From the NCBI GenBank assembly GCA_030549495.1, contig JAUIRK010000058.1, forward strand, positions 479,501 through 543,500: 64,000 bases of DNA. Reading direction: 5' to 3'. How positions within the stretch are numbered: position 1 is the first letter of the stretch; each line of letters begins with the position of its first letter. The notes under the pieces were generated by a model. The model saw nothing but the letters and a program-made list of their open reading frames with translations, did no database searches and was not told where the DNA came from. The position numbers and the translations under genes are program-made. Shown piece after piece: positions 26,201-32,573 of the stretch. This stretch comes from Nectonema munidae (taxonomy: Eukaryota; Nematomorpha; Nectonematoida; Nectonematidae).

Positions 26201-29200
26201 CCACGAACTCAGCTCGATTCCTGTGATCACATGAAGATCAATCACCCTTAATGTAAACCATAAGGAAAGCTCACCCCCATTGTTTATATGAAGAAAGAGC
26301 ACCCCTTCACATGAAGTCATATGGCTCACATAGAGAATAACCACTCTAAAAGTGTTCACATCAAGATCAACCACCCTAAAATGTTTAGGGTGCTTGTTTT
26401 TCATGTGATCCGGTTCCTGTTTGAAGAATGCTATAAAACCATATATTTAGAAATGTAAATGGGTTCGCTTTCAACAACAACGTTCCTTCCTAGCTAAATA
26501 ATTAACCTCACTAAGAAAACTATCTCTCGAAAGAGGAGTTATCAAGGTGGTCAGTTATGACCCTTTTCGGTCGTTAGCTATATTCAAGGAGTCCTTTAGG
26601 GGTCTTTGTTCAAAATTGTTCACTCTTTATATACAATAACTTTAGATACAAAACTAGGCTAACTTCGAGAGACAATGGGTCATCATCAGTGACACGTAAA
26701 ATAAATGACGTCTGCTTTAGTGGACATGGAAATGCATGTAAAAAGAAAAGCAGGGGATGTCTTTTCGAAAACAAATGAATGAAAGATTTGAACTAGCCGG
26801 GATATAAGACCTTGTTCTCCTCCTGAAGACAAATGGATGATGATCTCTGAGGAATGAATCTAGTTAAAAAGCTTCTCCAGCTGGCTAATACGGTTTGTGC
26901 ATACACTTAAAAAATAGTTTAGAGAAGAACTAGTTAATCATAAGAGCCGCACCAAATTGAGAAATCCTTTTGAGGTTTTGGAAGATTGTGACTAAAATTA
27001 TGAGGGTGATTCCTCGCGTCGAACCTCAACACATAAAAAGAATAAAATGGCTGTCCTTAGAACCAAGGTTATATGACATAAATATCATATATAAACAATA
27101 GGCACACAATTGTGGTCACAATAACAAGGTGTCCGCAAAAATGGAATATGAATCAAAATCTAAACTTACTGCTGGACCTTCTGAAGTTGAAAATTCAATG
27201 CCAAAGTAATCACGCTCCAACAGGTTAAAGCTGTCGCAAACTTTATCAAATAATTCACTACCAAGAGCGCGATTCTAAACAGTTGCCATTAAAAATAGAA
27301 AAACACATTAGATCTCCAATATATCAATAATCTCAATGGGATATTAGGGATGGCAATTAACTGTCTTTTCGTTAACCTGGTTAATTCATTGCATAATATC
27401 TTTTAACCGATTGATTAACCTTTTGAGTTCAGATATACATAGGATACAAAAATCCTTAGGCAAGAAAACGAAAAAAGGAAACGTGAACACAATAACAACG
27501 ACCTCAACATGAAAATGAGGTTATGCAACGCGGATTTAAAAAAACATGATATGATAGCTAAACGGCTTTGCGAGTTGAATTAATTGGTGAATTAAAGTTC
27601 GGTTACGCTGAATTAGCGCGTTTTATTCACCTGTTAATAATAATCGGTTAATTTTCACCCAATCTAGTGAATATGCACATGGCAAAAGAGGGGCTAAGAT
27701 TTTGCATCGGGTTAGAGATTAATGCTTTTAAGATTAAATTAATTAAATGAACTTAACCCGTTATCTGATCAGAATAATCAGACGATATCTAGTATAAAGC
27801 AGAAGATTTGTATTAAAAAGCATTGATAAAAGCAGACGATTCATATTTTTGAAAGTCGACTGTGGTCGATAACCAGTTAATTACGATTTTCTAGGTGTAA
27901 TTTAAAAAAGATGGCGCATATGCATCAGCAAAATTTTTAACAATTTTTTGGAACATTAAATTTTTTACGCCCAAATAATTACGTCTTTAAAGGCCCACGT
28001 CTTTGACGGTGGAGTCGCAAATTTTAAAGATATAGGACTCACTATCTATCTAATAAAAACAAAGAATATTAAAATAAACTCGACTTTTCAAAACTTTTTA
28101 TTGGAAGTTCAAATTTTCGACCGTTACGGTCTTTCTCAAGAAGGAGAATATTGAAAAGAAATAAAGGAATAAAGGAAGAAAGGAAGACCCTTTATTCCTT
28201 TATTTCTTTTCAATATTCTCCTTCTTGAGAAAGACCGTAACGGTTGAAAATTTGAACTTCCAATAAAAAGTTTTGAAAAGGCAAGTTTATTTTAATATTC
28301 TTTGCTTTTATTACATGTGAATGAAACCCACCGACTTCGCCTTATCTATCTATCTAATAAAATTTAAGAGTTTGTGATTTATTCAACTATTTTAAATAAT
28401 GGAAAATCAGTTAAATTTTTTTAGAGTCGTAAGTAAGTACTTGGAGTCTGGGCTGCATATTTTCCCCCGGACTCCGCAAAACTGGCCAAGCCTGACCCAA
28501 GATTCTCTAGCATATTGTTGAAAAAAGATTTAATTAGACATGCTTTAGAAATTAGGATCTAGTGATGAAAATTGTCATTTTAAGTTTGAAAGAAAAAGAT
28601 CATTTTTAATTTTTAATCTATTTGTAAAATAGTTTTTATTTGTTAAATCTATTCTATTTGTTAAATCTTTAGAATTTAATCTAAAGATCATTTTTAAGAA
28701 GGAAAAATCATATGAATGGCGTCTAAAAAATTGACTTGCTTATATTTTCTTGAATGCATTACAGAAAATTTGATTCATTTAAAATCAAATATGTTAAAAG
28801 ATATCTTAACTTTGATTTATAGTCGTCTTTACATGCTGCAAACTGTTGGAAATCAAAAAATCCAGCACATATATTCAATGTATGTTTTGGACTTATGCTC
28901 GAAAGTCTAGAAATCAGGGGTGAGGAGTCGCAGGAAATTATCCGATTCCCACTCCAAATAACCAAAAATTTAAATATTTTAACCGAACTCTTCACTTCCA
29001 CCTTCAAACAAAGAAAAGGCACTCCATATTAGAGATGTATACGGATATCCGCATTCCCAAAAAATTTTACATCCTCTCCGCGAAAAGTTTCAACATCCGC
29101 TTCGGTAATTTCCAAACATTTTCTTTTTTTCTATATACCGCAAAGTTTTTTTTGGAATTATTGAATTCTAACTCTATCCAAAATTTTTATGACAAAATTT

Positions 29201-32200
29201 TGCATACACATTGACATCTTCTCTTTAAATGTCTAAGAAGTATAAAACTTGCGTTTGCTTAGAATAGCTATTATGATATCCGCATTCGGTAAAAAAAATT
29301 AATTCTCACATTCGCATCCGCAAGGATGTTAAATTTGATCCGCGGATAAAAAAAATTTCACATCCGATACATCTTTAGTCCCCATATACATACAAAAATT
29401 TATATATTTTTTTCAATTTTTTAAAATACTTAAAAAGATTTATATTTAACCCTTTCGTGATCAGTGTATCATATATGATACATAAACAACTTTACCTTCG
29501 TCTGCTTTTTCAAATAGTTTTGTATATGAATCCAGTGGCCGCGCTACCTATATAATTTTGGGGCACGTGCCCCCCCCCCCCTCCCTGTATTAATCTTTGC
29601 CCCCCTAAAATTTTTGGTTTTGCCCCATGCACTTTTTAAAGGAAAAATAAATAAGCAAAAATTGTACACAATAATGTTATATAAATGCTGGTGTATGTGT
29701 GTGTATAATATGAGATTTCTATAGGTTTTTATACAGAAGTACTTCATGCTTTTCAGCAAAGTAGTATAGGATATAAAGTAATATAGGAAATAAATTTTTT
29801 GCAAATGTGTTTCTTTGCCCCATTTCAGCCTCTCTTGAAATTTAGCTTTAGCGCGGGCACTGCACGCAACACATTGACATCTCTCTAAATGTTTCAGAAG
29901 TATAAAACTTGCGCTTGCTTAGAATAGCTATTATGATATCCGCATTAGCTAAAAAAAATTAATGCTGACATTCGCATCCGTAAGGATGTCAAATTTGATT
30001 TGCGGATACAAAAAAATTCACATCCGATACATCTCTACTCCCCATATACATGCAAAAATTAATTTATTTTTTTTCAAATTTTTTAAAATACTTAAAAAGA
30101 TTTATATTTAACCCTTTCTTGATCAGTGTATCATATATGATACATAAACAACTTTACCTTCATCTGCTTTTTCAAATAGTTTTGTATATGAATCTTCTGC
30201 TTTTTAATAAATATCGTCTGATTTTTCTGGTCACGAAAGGGTTAATTAGGGGTATGTAGCGATTCTAGAATTTATAGTCGATACCGATATATTTGTACTG
30301 TCATTTACCGATACCTATTTCGATACCTCTTCCTACCGAAATTTTGAAAATGCCAACACATCAAGGACCTACATTCTCAAAATATTTTGGTTCACGACAT
30401 ATTAAGTTAGCACTTAAAATTTTTTTATTAGGGATGCGAAAACCATTTTGCAAAAATTATGGCGCCCCTCTAGATGTGCGTCTCTCTCTATAATTTTACT
30501 TTGGCTATTTGCAAATTTTTAAGTTGAAAAAATCAAATTTAAAATCTGTGCACATTAAAAAATACCGATAAATTCAAAAAACTAAAATTCGTTTTATAGC
30601 AAAAGCTTTTAAATAATGACAAATAAGGGCTAATTGTTATTTAATTTTAACTTTTACATATGTCAGTTTTTGGTAAATTAGACAAATATTTTAGCTATTT
30701 AAATTATTTAAAATTTAAAATTAGTTTTACATTGGCTTTTTATTGCAAATATATGGAATCGGTATAGAAGTAGTATTCGGTGCGCTAAAGATGTAATTTT
30801 TTGAATTTGGTCCTTTCACCAGAAAGTTTGCCCAACCATAAATTAACCCATCTTCTGTTTTGAGGACCAAAATATTGAAGAGTGGATAAACCGTCTGCTT
30901 TCTTTCATAATGCAAATTCATATCTTAAGCATGGAATTATTATTTCTTGGTCTGGGTGGCATGGCAGGTTGGTTGAGAAAAGGGCTCACGGGAACCCTGG
31001 GTTTTCCCCTAAAAAATTTTTTATTTTAAAGAGGGATATAAGTCTCTTAAAAAAAACACACCCACGTCCCTTTTTCTCTTTGGAAGCATTGGTCTAAAAT
31101 GGGTTAAATGTTAAATCTTGAGACACAATGGGTCACGGACGACTCAGGAAATAAAAACCATCGGTTTTAAGTGATGATTGGTCAATTCTACCTCTACGGT
31201 TACCACCAGCTATGGGGCAATTCGGGCCAGGCCCCTCCATTTAAGTTATGGGCAGCACAATGAAAAAAAATTAAAATTAGCGAATTAAAAAATGAAATAA
31301 TGAATTCAATTTTTGAAAATATGCTTATGCTAACAATAAAAAGCAAATAAAATGAAAATATCGAAAAAAGTATGGATGGCGATGATCTTAGTTTGTTAAA
31401 ATGGGCCTTCTACATGTATTAAGAAAGCAAAGTTATGATAAAAAATTACTCTTTGGCATGAGAAAAGATATCGAAAAGGATAATAAAATCAAAAATGTTA
31501 ACAAAAAAAGAAGACAAGTCTTATTAGACCAAGGCTTGCAATAATCAGATCGGATTAAGAAATATTTAAAAAAAATACCAAAAAAAATGAATGAATCTTA
31601 TTATTCTCTGAAAAAAAGTGTCGAATAGTAAATTGTCGGATTATTAAGTGTCGGATTAGAAGATCATGACAATTGTTTTTTAAAAGAGCCGACGATTACT
31701 TTTCGAAAAGCAATGGCGTGACTGACTTAATCCTTTGAGGGCGAAAATTTTAAAAGACTAATCGATTGCTTTCTTTTTCAATGGAAGTTTAAAATCAATT
31801 AGACTTTTAATCAATGTTGATTTTTTCAATTCACTCTTGATATCGAAGTAAATGGGTTAGTCAGGTTTGCAGAGTTGGGCGGAAAATATCTGACTTTAAC
31901 TCCAAGTACTAACAAAAATCATGGCTGAAAGATGAAGGCGATATTGGATTTGCAATATTTTCTTATTTAAAATTATATCATTTATACTATATCTTCGACT
32001 CTAACTTCAAAGAATATTAAATTCTCTCCATTAAAATATTGGACTCCGTGGTAGGTGGACACCATTAACCAGTTATCAACCACAGTCGACATATGTCGAC
32101 TTTACAAAAATGTGAATCGTCTGCATTTATTAATGCTTTTTAACACAAATCTTCTGCTTTATACTGGATATCATCTAATTATTCTGGTCGTTAAATGGGT

Positions 32201-32573
32201 TAATCAAAAACACAACTTGGGATATCTATTAAGTCGTTAGGATAAAAATGCAATAACCTGTGATCAGTTAATCTGTTTAAAGTTAAAAATACACCTTTGC
32301 CGTTAATTTATATAGAGAAAAAAAAATTAGTTTTTTTCATAAAAGTACATGAAATCTAACTTTAAAAAGTGTGAAAACTATAAAACAGAAATTATTTGTG
32401 TTTGCAACGGCTTTATAGAACGAATCAAAGATGCTTACATTGACTTCATACGGCACAATTGATTCGTCAAGCATGACCACTTTCAACAAAACATTTCTAC
32501 TCTTCTTTTTGGGAGCGCACCTGGATGTGAAGTCTTCGTCGTTTGCGCTGCCCGGGTTTGAGATGAACACCAT
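6092..32573 (-). CDS. FERM-domain protein of the FARP/FRMD7 type, 11 exons
   Basis: Joined from 11 minus-strand exons (32439-32573, 27170-27274, 21762-21880, 16425-16522, 16242-16365, 16092-16179, 15885-16040, 10924-11087, 10070-10144, 9863-9999, 6092-8202), all with GT..AG borders and matching phases, giving about 1,103 residues. Residues about 30-330 form a complete FERM domain: F1 with DKVCDSFNLLERDYFGIEF, F2 with FCVKFYPPDPNELEEEYTR and DETAALLASYIVQ, F3 with FSWAKIKKICFKRKIFLIKF and KKFWKISIENYTFFR. A FERM-adjacent motif FRYSGKTQKEVINYV follows. Such proteins tie membrane proteins and lipids to cortical actin. Order and spacing fit FARP1/2 and FRMD7 best (YGI-seven residues-EG, QDTLEF-like, YSGRTQKQVLDYV-like), but no DH or PH domain follows, which favours FRMD7. 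The 702-residue tail is Ser-rich, low complexity and unrecognised. The introns are packed with transposons. The start is the ATG at 32573, about 33 residues before the first FERM strand, as usual in the family. Untranslated exons are unknown. Confidence 0.88.
9075..9182 (-). repeat. tRNA-derived SINE head, family 2 (intron 10)
   Basis: Minus-strand A box TGGCCTAGTGATGG and B box GTTCGATTCC, followed by CATCCTTACCATC as in the 19.4-kb copy. Old and diverged. Confidence 0.6.
9278..9696. mobile_element. hAT-type MITE with 8-bp target duplication
   Basis: Ends are inverted: CAGCGTTTCTCAACC at the left and the complement of the same string at the right. It is flanked by GTCTAAAA (9270-9277) and GTCTATAA (9697-9704), an 8-bp duplication with one mismatch. 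419 bp, no coding capacity, inserted in intron 10 of the FERM gene. Confidence 0.88.
9863..9999 (-). CDS. FERM gene exon 10
   Basis: 137 bases between TTAAATTAG and TGAAG|GTGATG. Encodes a Ser/His-rich linker with MYSPMQRRKSLENFHS, whose RRKS is a plausible basophilic kinase site. A second acceptor nine bases in (TTTCAG at 9991-9993) would drop three residues. Confidence 0.8.
10070..10144 (-). CDS. FERM gene exon 9 (FERM-adjacent motif)
   Basis: 75 bases between a T-rich TTTTAG and TCAAG|GTAACG. Encodes (R)YSGKTQKEVINYVREN, close to the FERM-adjacent motif YSGRTQKQVLDYV of FARP and FRMD7. This small exon is the strongest pointer to that subfamily. Confidence 0.9.
10924..11087 (-). CDS. FERM gene exon 8 (end of F3)
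   Basis: 164 bases between TTTTCCTAG and GCATTTAG|GTAAGC. Encodes IKDYDTLEFTFSSRN and KKFWKISIENYTFFR, the terminal F3 helix with its usual F-W and F-F-R residues, then PTGSAF(R). About 4.8 kb separates it from exon 7; that intron holds the piggyBac at 12.2-14.8 kb. Confidence 0.9.
11225..11460. repeat. short degenerate tandem repeat next to a dispersed repeat
   Basis: Two copies of a roughly 48-bp unit (GAGATRAGAT..., CTCTTTT.GGGA, a GGTTTCRT-like end) lie at about 11353-11450. The adjacent part 11270-11340 (ATACACATTCTTATAGTTGAGCC...TTAGTCT) resembles 18430-18500, so it is a dispersed repeat. The 75-codon frame across it is an artefact. Confidence 0.4.
12206..14765 (+). mobile_element. piggyBac DNA transposon, nearly complete
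   Basis: Bounded by TTAA at 12202-12205 and 14766-14769, with CCCAA at the left end and its complement TTGGG at the right. Length is about 2.56 kb, normal for piggyBac. A 22-bp motif occurs three times (12216-12237, 12556-12577, 14621-14642); the inner two form a perfect inverted pair around the gene. It sits in intron 7 of the FERM gene, on the opposite strand. A second TTAA at 14776-14779, after ATGGG, makes the exact right end uncertain. Confidence 0.75.
12661..14405 (+). CDS. piggyBac transposase, interrupted by two frame changes
   Basis: Three overlapping frames make one transposase of about 570-580 residues. 12661-13053 is the acidic N-terminal part (DISDVDSGEDEKEN). About 13020-13942 holds FFTDELLEQICKETNKY and the catalytic segments ICIDEAMVPYFGRH and ITADNFFSSIPLVES. 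13878-14405 holds NANMGGVDRLDQ with the third Asp, then a C-terminal Cys-rich finger (CAMKCGGTT...CSKCNVGLHPDCF). All three catalytic Asp are visible. One frame change lies near 13020-13045 and another near 13915-13945, so this copy probably makes no enzyme unless they are sequencing errors. Damage is otherwise light, suggesting a fairly recent insertion. Confidence 0.9.
14990..15130 (-). other. short unidentified open frame
   Basis: The minus strand reads QVPNQAEMDMWNLFKNEG and NEHEQASGVQILG before a stop. It is more coding-like than its surroundings but does not fit the FERM protein and lacks a convincing donor. It could be a transposon fragment. No function assigned. Confidence 0.2.
15428..15575 (-). 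repeat. tRNA-derived SINE, family 1
   Basis: On the minus strand: GGGGCGTGAGTAAGGTGG (A-box region), GGTTCGATTCC (B box), then the body ending in ACCTTTACC. Same layout as the copies at 18.1 and 21.2 kb. Lies in intron 7. Confidence 0.75.
15885..16040 (-). CDS. FERM gene exon 7 (F3 lobe)
   Basis: 52 codons between TTTTGATAG and AAAAAT|GTAAAG. Encodes DVEGIPLQLAVTHMGIQVF and STFSWAKIKKICFKRKIF, the PH-like F3 lobe that binds membrane partners and lipids. Confidence 0.92.
16092..16179 (-). CDS. FERM gene exon 6 (F2/F3 link)
   Basis: 88 bases between TATTTTTAG and TTAAA|GTATAC. Encodes GLTPAQSDMKFLNIARKL and ETYGIKPVFVK. The chosen donor keeps the seven-residue spacing between YGI and the EG turn seen in FARP/FRMD7; an alternative donor CCG|GTGTTT would shorten it. 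Confidence 0.9.
16242..16365 (-). CDS. FERM gene exon 5 (F2 lobe)
   Basis: 124 bases between TTGTGTAG and ATGC|GTAATC. Encodes ADCEDYSPENG...YLSEIKFVPHQTKEIEE and MIIENHKCH, matching the F2 region before the TPA motif. It is only 59 bases from exon 4, in contrast to the 5-kb introns further upstream. Confidence 0.92.
16425..16522 (-). CDS. FERM gene exon 4 (F2 lobe)
   Basis: 98 bases between CCTTTTAAG and CAGG|GTTAGT. Encodes YLFCLQLKQDLADGSL and DETAALLASYIVQ, the acyl-CoA-binding-like F2 helices. Confidence 0.92.
18091..18234 (-). repeat. tRNA-derived SINE, family 1 (intron 3)
   Basis: Shares GGTTCGATCCC (B box), the TATCGAACTATGA stretch and the CTTCTCGATGA tail with the 15.4-kb copy. 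The A-box end is diverged. Confidence 0.7.
19388..19482 (-). repeat. tRNA-derived SINE head, family 2 (intron 3)
   Basis: On the minus strand: GGCAGATGGCCTAGTGGTAG (A box) and GGTCGATTCC (B box), spaced as in a tRNA, followed by ACTATCCTTACCATACC. This is the best-preserved member of the family here. A real tRNA gene was rejected because no acceptor stem closes. Confidence 0.65.
19500..21140. other. intron 3, AT-rich, nothing recognised
   Basis: No coding stretch, terminal-repeat element or RNA gene was found. Confidence 0.4.
21152..21267 (-). repeat. tRNA-derived SINE, family 1 (intron 3)
   Basis: Minus-strand head GGGGCGTGAGTAAGGTTGGT (A-box region) and GGTTCGATCCC (B box), with a short body ending CCTTTACC. 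The body is shorter than at 15.4 kb. Confidence 0.75.
21762..21880 (-). CDS. FERM gene exon 3 (F1/F2 junction)
   Basis: 39 codons plus two bases, from TTCTCAAG to ACACG|GTTTTC. Encodes AWLDHEKPIMNQI and RFCVKFYPPDPNELEEEYT(R), the classic FERM signature region. The donor GTTTTC is weak, but phase and protein continuity with exon 4 (R-YLFCLQLK) support it. Confidence 0.9.
22188..23022 (+). mobile_element. hAT transposon, internally deleted, with 8-bp duplication
   Basis: Inverted ends CAGTGGTTCTTAACC (left) and its complement (right). Target duplication ACTAGATA (22180-22187) and ACTAGGTA (23023-23030), one mismatch. 835 bp; it keeps only the C-terminal part of a transposase. Inserted in intron 2 of the FERM gene. 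Confidence 0.88.
22406..22837 (+). pseudogene. C-terminal fragment of a ZBED5/FAM200-like hAT transposase
   Basis: 143 codons with the hAT dimerisation pattern: FWAKLKTVYPILSKRA, then PSTYRCETGFCAMMSLK (family: ATTYLCESGFSALTTIK), then a DAVCRTLHHVLKNF tail (family: DLRLALTKVQPNF). The BED zinc finger and catalytic core are absent because the host element is deleted. Likely non-functional alone. Confidence 0.75.
23433..23562. mobile_element. TTAA-type MITE, copy A
   Basis: 130 bp between TTAA (23429-23432) and an eroded TAAA. Ends are GCCCTTCGTGACCAG-like and inverted. Holds the perfect 18-bp palindrome TGTATCATATATGATACA at 23530-23547, ending 15 bp from the right end, plus AGCAGAAG/AGCAGGCG repeats. 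Same subfamily as the copies at 29.45 and 30.11 kb. Confidence 0.75.
24802..25227. mobile_element. hAT-type MITE
   Basis: Inverted ends CAGTGTTTCCCAAAC and its diverged complement (AGTTAGGAAAACACTG). Inner subterminal inverted motif TGTGTCGCG occurs near both ends. Both flanks hold AACTAG, a blurred target duplication. 426 bp, no coding capacity. Only 15 bp before the next hAT MITE. Confidence 0.7.
25243..25728. mobile_element. hAT-type MITE with perfect 8-bp duplication
   Basis: Ends AGGGGTGTCCAAC and the complement GTTGGACACCCCTG, with a GC-rich subterminal stretch (CGCGGGCCGCATGC) at the right. Flanked by CTATAGGT at 25235-25242 and 25729-25736, identical. 486 bp. It contains an (ATA)n microsatellite at about 25575-25599. 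Confidence 0.88.
25950..26204 (-). other. unidentified open frame in intron 2, open on both strands
   Basis: Minus frame of 84 codons, with an acceptor-like ATTTCCAG just before RILLDVINFCVQERKG and a smooth amino-acid mix (SVVAFNVKQPMVKEISN). The plus strand is open across the same stretch. No family recognised and no matching exon found, so it may be a transposon or retrocopy remnant rather than a FERM-gene exon. Confidence 0.25.
26225..26410. mobile_element. MULE-like foldback MITE with 10-bp duplication
   Basis: Starts GATCACATGAA and ends with its complement TTCATGTGATC. Flanked by CGATTCCTGT (26215-26224) and CGGTTCCTGT (26411-26420), a 10-bp duplication with one mismatch. The inside holds several degenerate copies of CACATGAAGATCAAYCACCC. 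Duplication size suggests the Mutator group; no transposase. Confidence 0.7.
26421..27160. other. intron 2, no recognised feature
   Basis: Moderately GC-richer than its surroundings, but no protein similarity and no terminal-repeat element could be supported. Confidence 0.35.
27170..27274 (-). CDS. FERM gene exon 2 (F1 lobe)
   Basis: 35 codons, phase 0 to 0, between CTGTTTAG and GCA|GTAAGT. Encodes NRALGSELFDKVC and NLLERDYFGIEF, the diagnostic helix and strand of the F1 lobe. Joined to exon 1 it keeps the FARP-type spacing between the LDE turn and the DKVC helix. Confidence 0.9.
27345..27666. mobile_element. hAT-type MITE (TAGGGATG ends) in intron 1
   Basis: Left TAGGGATGGCAATTAAC, right complement of AGATTGGGTGAAAATTAACC. 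Flanks TGGGATAT and GTGAATAT agree at 5 of 8 positions, an old duplication. 322 bp, no coding capacity. Confidence 0.5.
27757..27876. mobile_element. TTAA-type MITE, copy C
   Basis: 120 bp between TTAA at 27753-27756 and 27877-27880. Carries AGCAGAAG and AGCAGACGAT repeats and one half (AGTCGACT, ending 15 bp from the right end) of the palindrome seen whole in the 32.07-kb copy. Confidence 0.7.
28051..28313. repeat. 263-bp near-perfect hairpin
   Basis: Two 123-bp arms (28051-28173 and 28191-28313) match as inverted repeats with about 4 mismatches around a 17-nt loop. Each arm holds a small palindrome GACCGTTACGGTC. It lies in intron 1 of the FERM gene and would fold into one long hairpin if transcribed. 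Probably a young foldback element; TATCTATCTAATAAA occurs at both borders. Confidence 0.85.
29030..29377. mobile_element. hAT-type MITE (TAGAGATG ends)
   Basis: Left TAGAGATGTATACGGAT, right complement of TAAAGATGTATCGGATGTG. Left flank CTCCATAT and right flank TCCCCATAT approximate an 8-bp duplication. Its right half is copied again at 29870-30050. Confidence 0.55.
29450..29532. mobile_element. TTAA-type MITE, copy B (truncated)
   Basis: Starts after TTAA at 29446-29449 with CCCTTTCGTGATCAG and the 18-bp palindrome at 29465-29482, then stops at the hAT-like element. The whole version is copy D. Confidence 0.8.
29533..29862. mobile_element. hAT-type MITE at a duplication junction
   Basis: Ends CAGTGGCCGCGCTAC and the complement of CAGTGCCCGCGCTAAAG. 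It contains a poly-C run near 29570-29580. Flanks TATGAATC (left) and CACGCAAC (right) do not match, so the expected duplication is missing, consistent with rearrangement at its right border. Confidence 0.65.
30112..30241. mobile_element. TTAA-type MITE, copy D (complete)
   Basis: 130 bp, TTAA at 30108-30111 and 30242-30245, inverted ends CCCTTTCTTGATCAG and complement of CCCTTTCGTGACCAG. 18-bp palindrome at 30127-30144, starting 15 bp from the left end. Contains CATCTGCTTTTT and CTTCTGCTTTTT repeats. Confidence 0.85.
30246..32060. other. intron 1, repeat fragments only
   Basis: 30246-30330 resembles a hAT MITE end (TAGGGGTATGTAGCGAT). 31087-31103 (GGTCTAAAATGGGTTAA) looks like the right end of a TTAA-type MITE whose left part is gone. 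31850-31920 and, inverted, 28428-28502 share a dispersed repeat (GGAAAATAT...ACTCCAAGTACT). No gene was found. Confidence 0.4.
32069..32199. mobile_element. TTAA-type MITE, copy E
   Basis: 131 bp, TTAA at 32065-32068 and 32200-32203. Perfect 18-bp palindrome AGTCGACATATGTCGACT at 32084-32101, starting 15 bp from the left end. Contains ATCGTCTGCATTT and ATCTTCTGCTTT repeats. Confidence 0.82.
32439..32573 (-). CDS. FERM gene exon 1 (start codon, first F1 strand)
   Basis: 45 codons from the ATG to AAT|GTAAGC, phase 0. It carries a short Lys-rich leader (CAPKKKSRN) and the first ubiquitin-like strand pair of the F1 lobe (LLKVVMLDESIVPYEV). GC content is clearly above the surrounding DNA. The next exon lies about 5.2 kb away across a repeat-filled intron. 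Confidence 0.85.

Larger units (their letters stand above)
29207..30194. repeat. 326-bp tandem duplication split by a hAT element
   Basis: 29207-29532 and 29870-30194 are the same sequence with scattered mismatches: the right half of a hAT MITE, a spacer, and the start of a TTAA-type MITE. Between them lies the hAT-like element at 29533-29862. The first unit ends exactly where that element begins. Confidence 0.85.
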
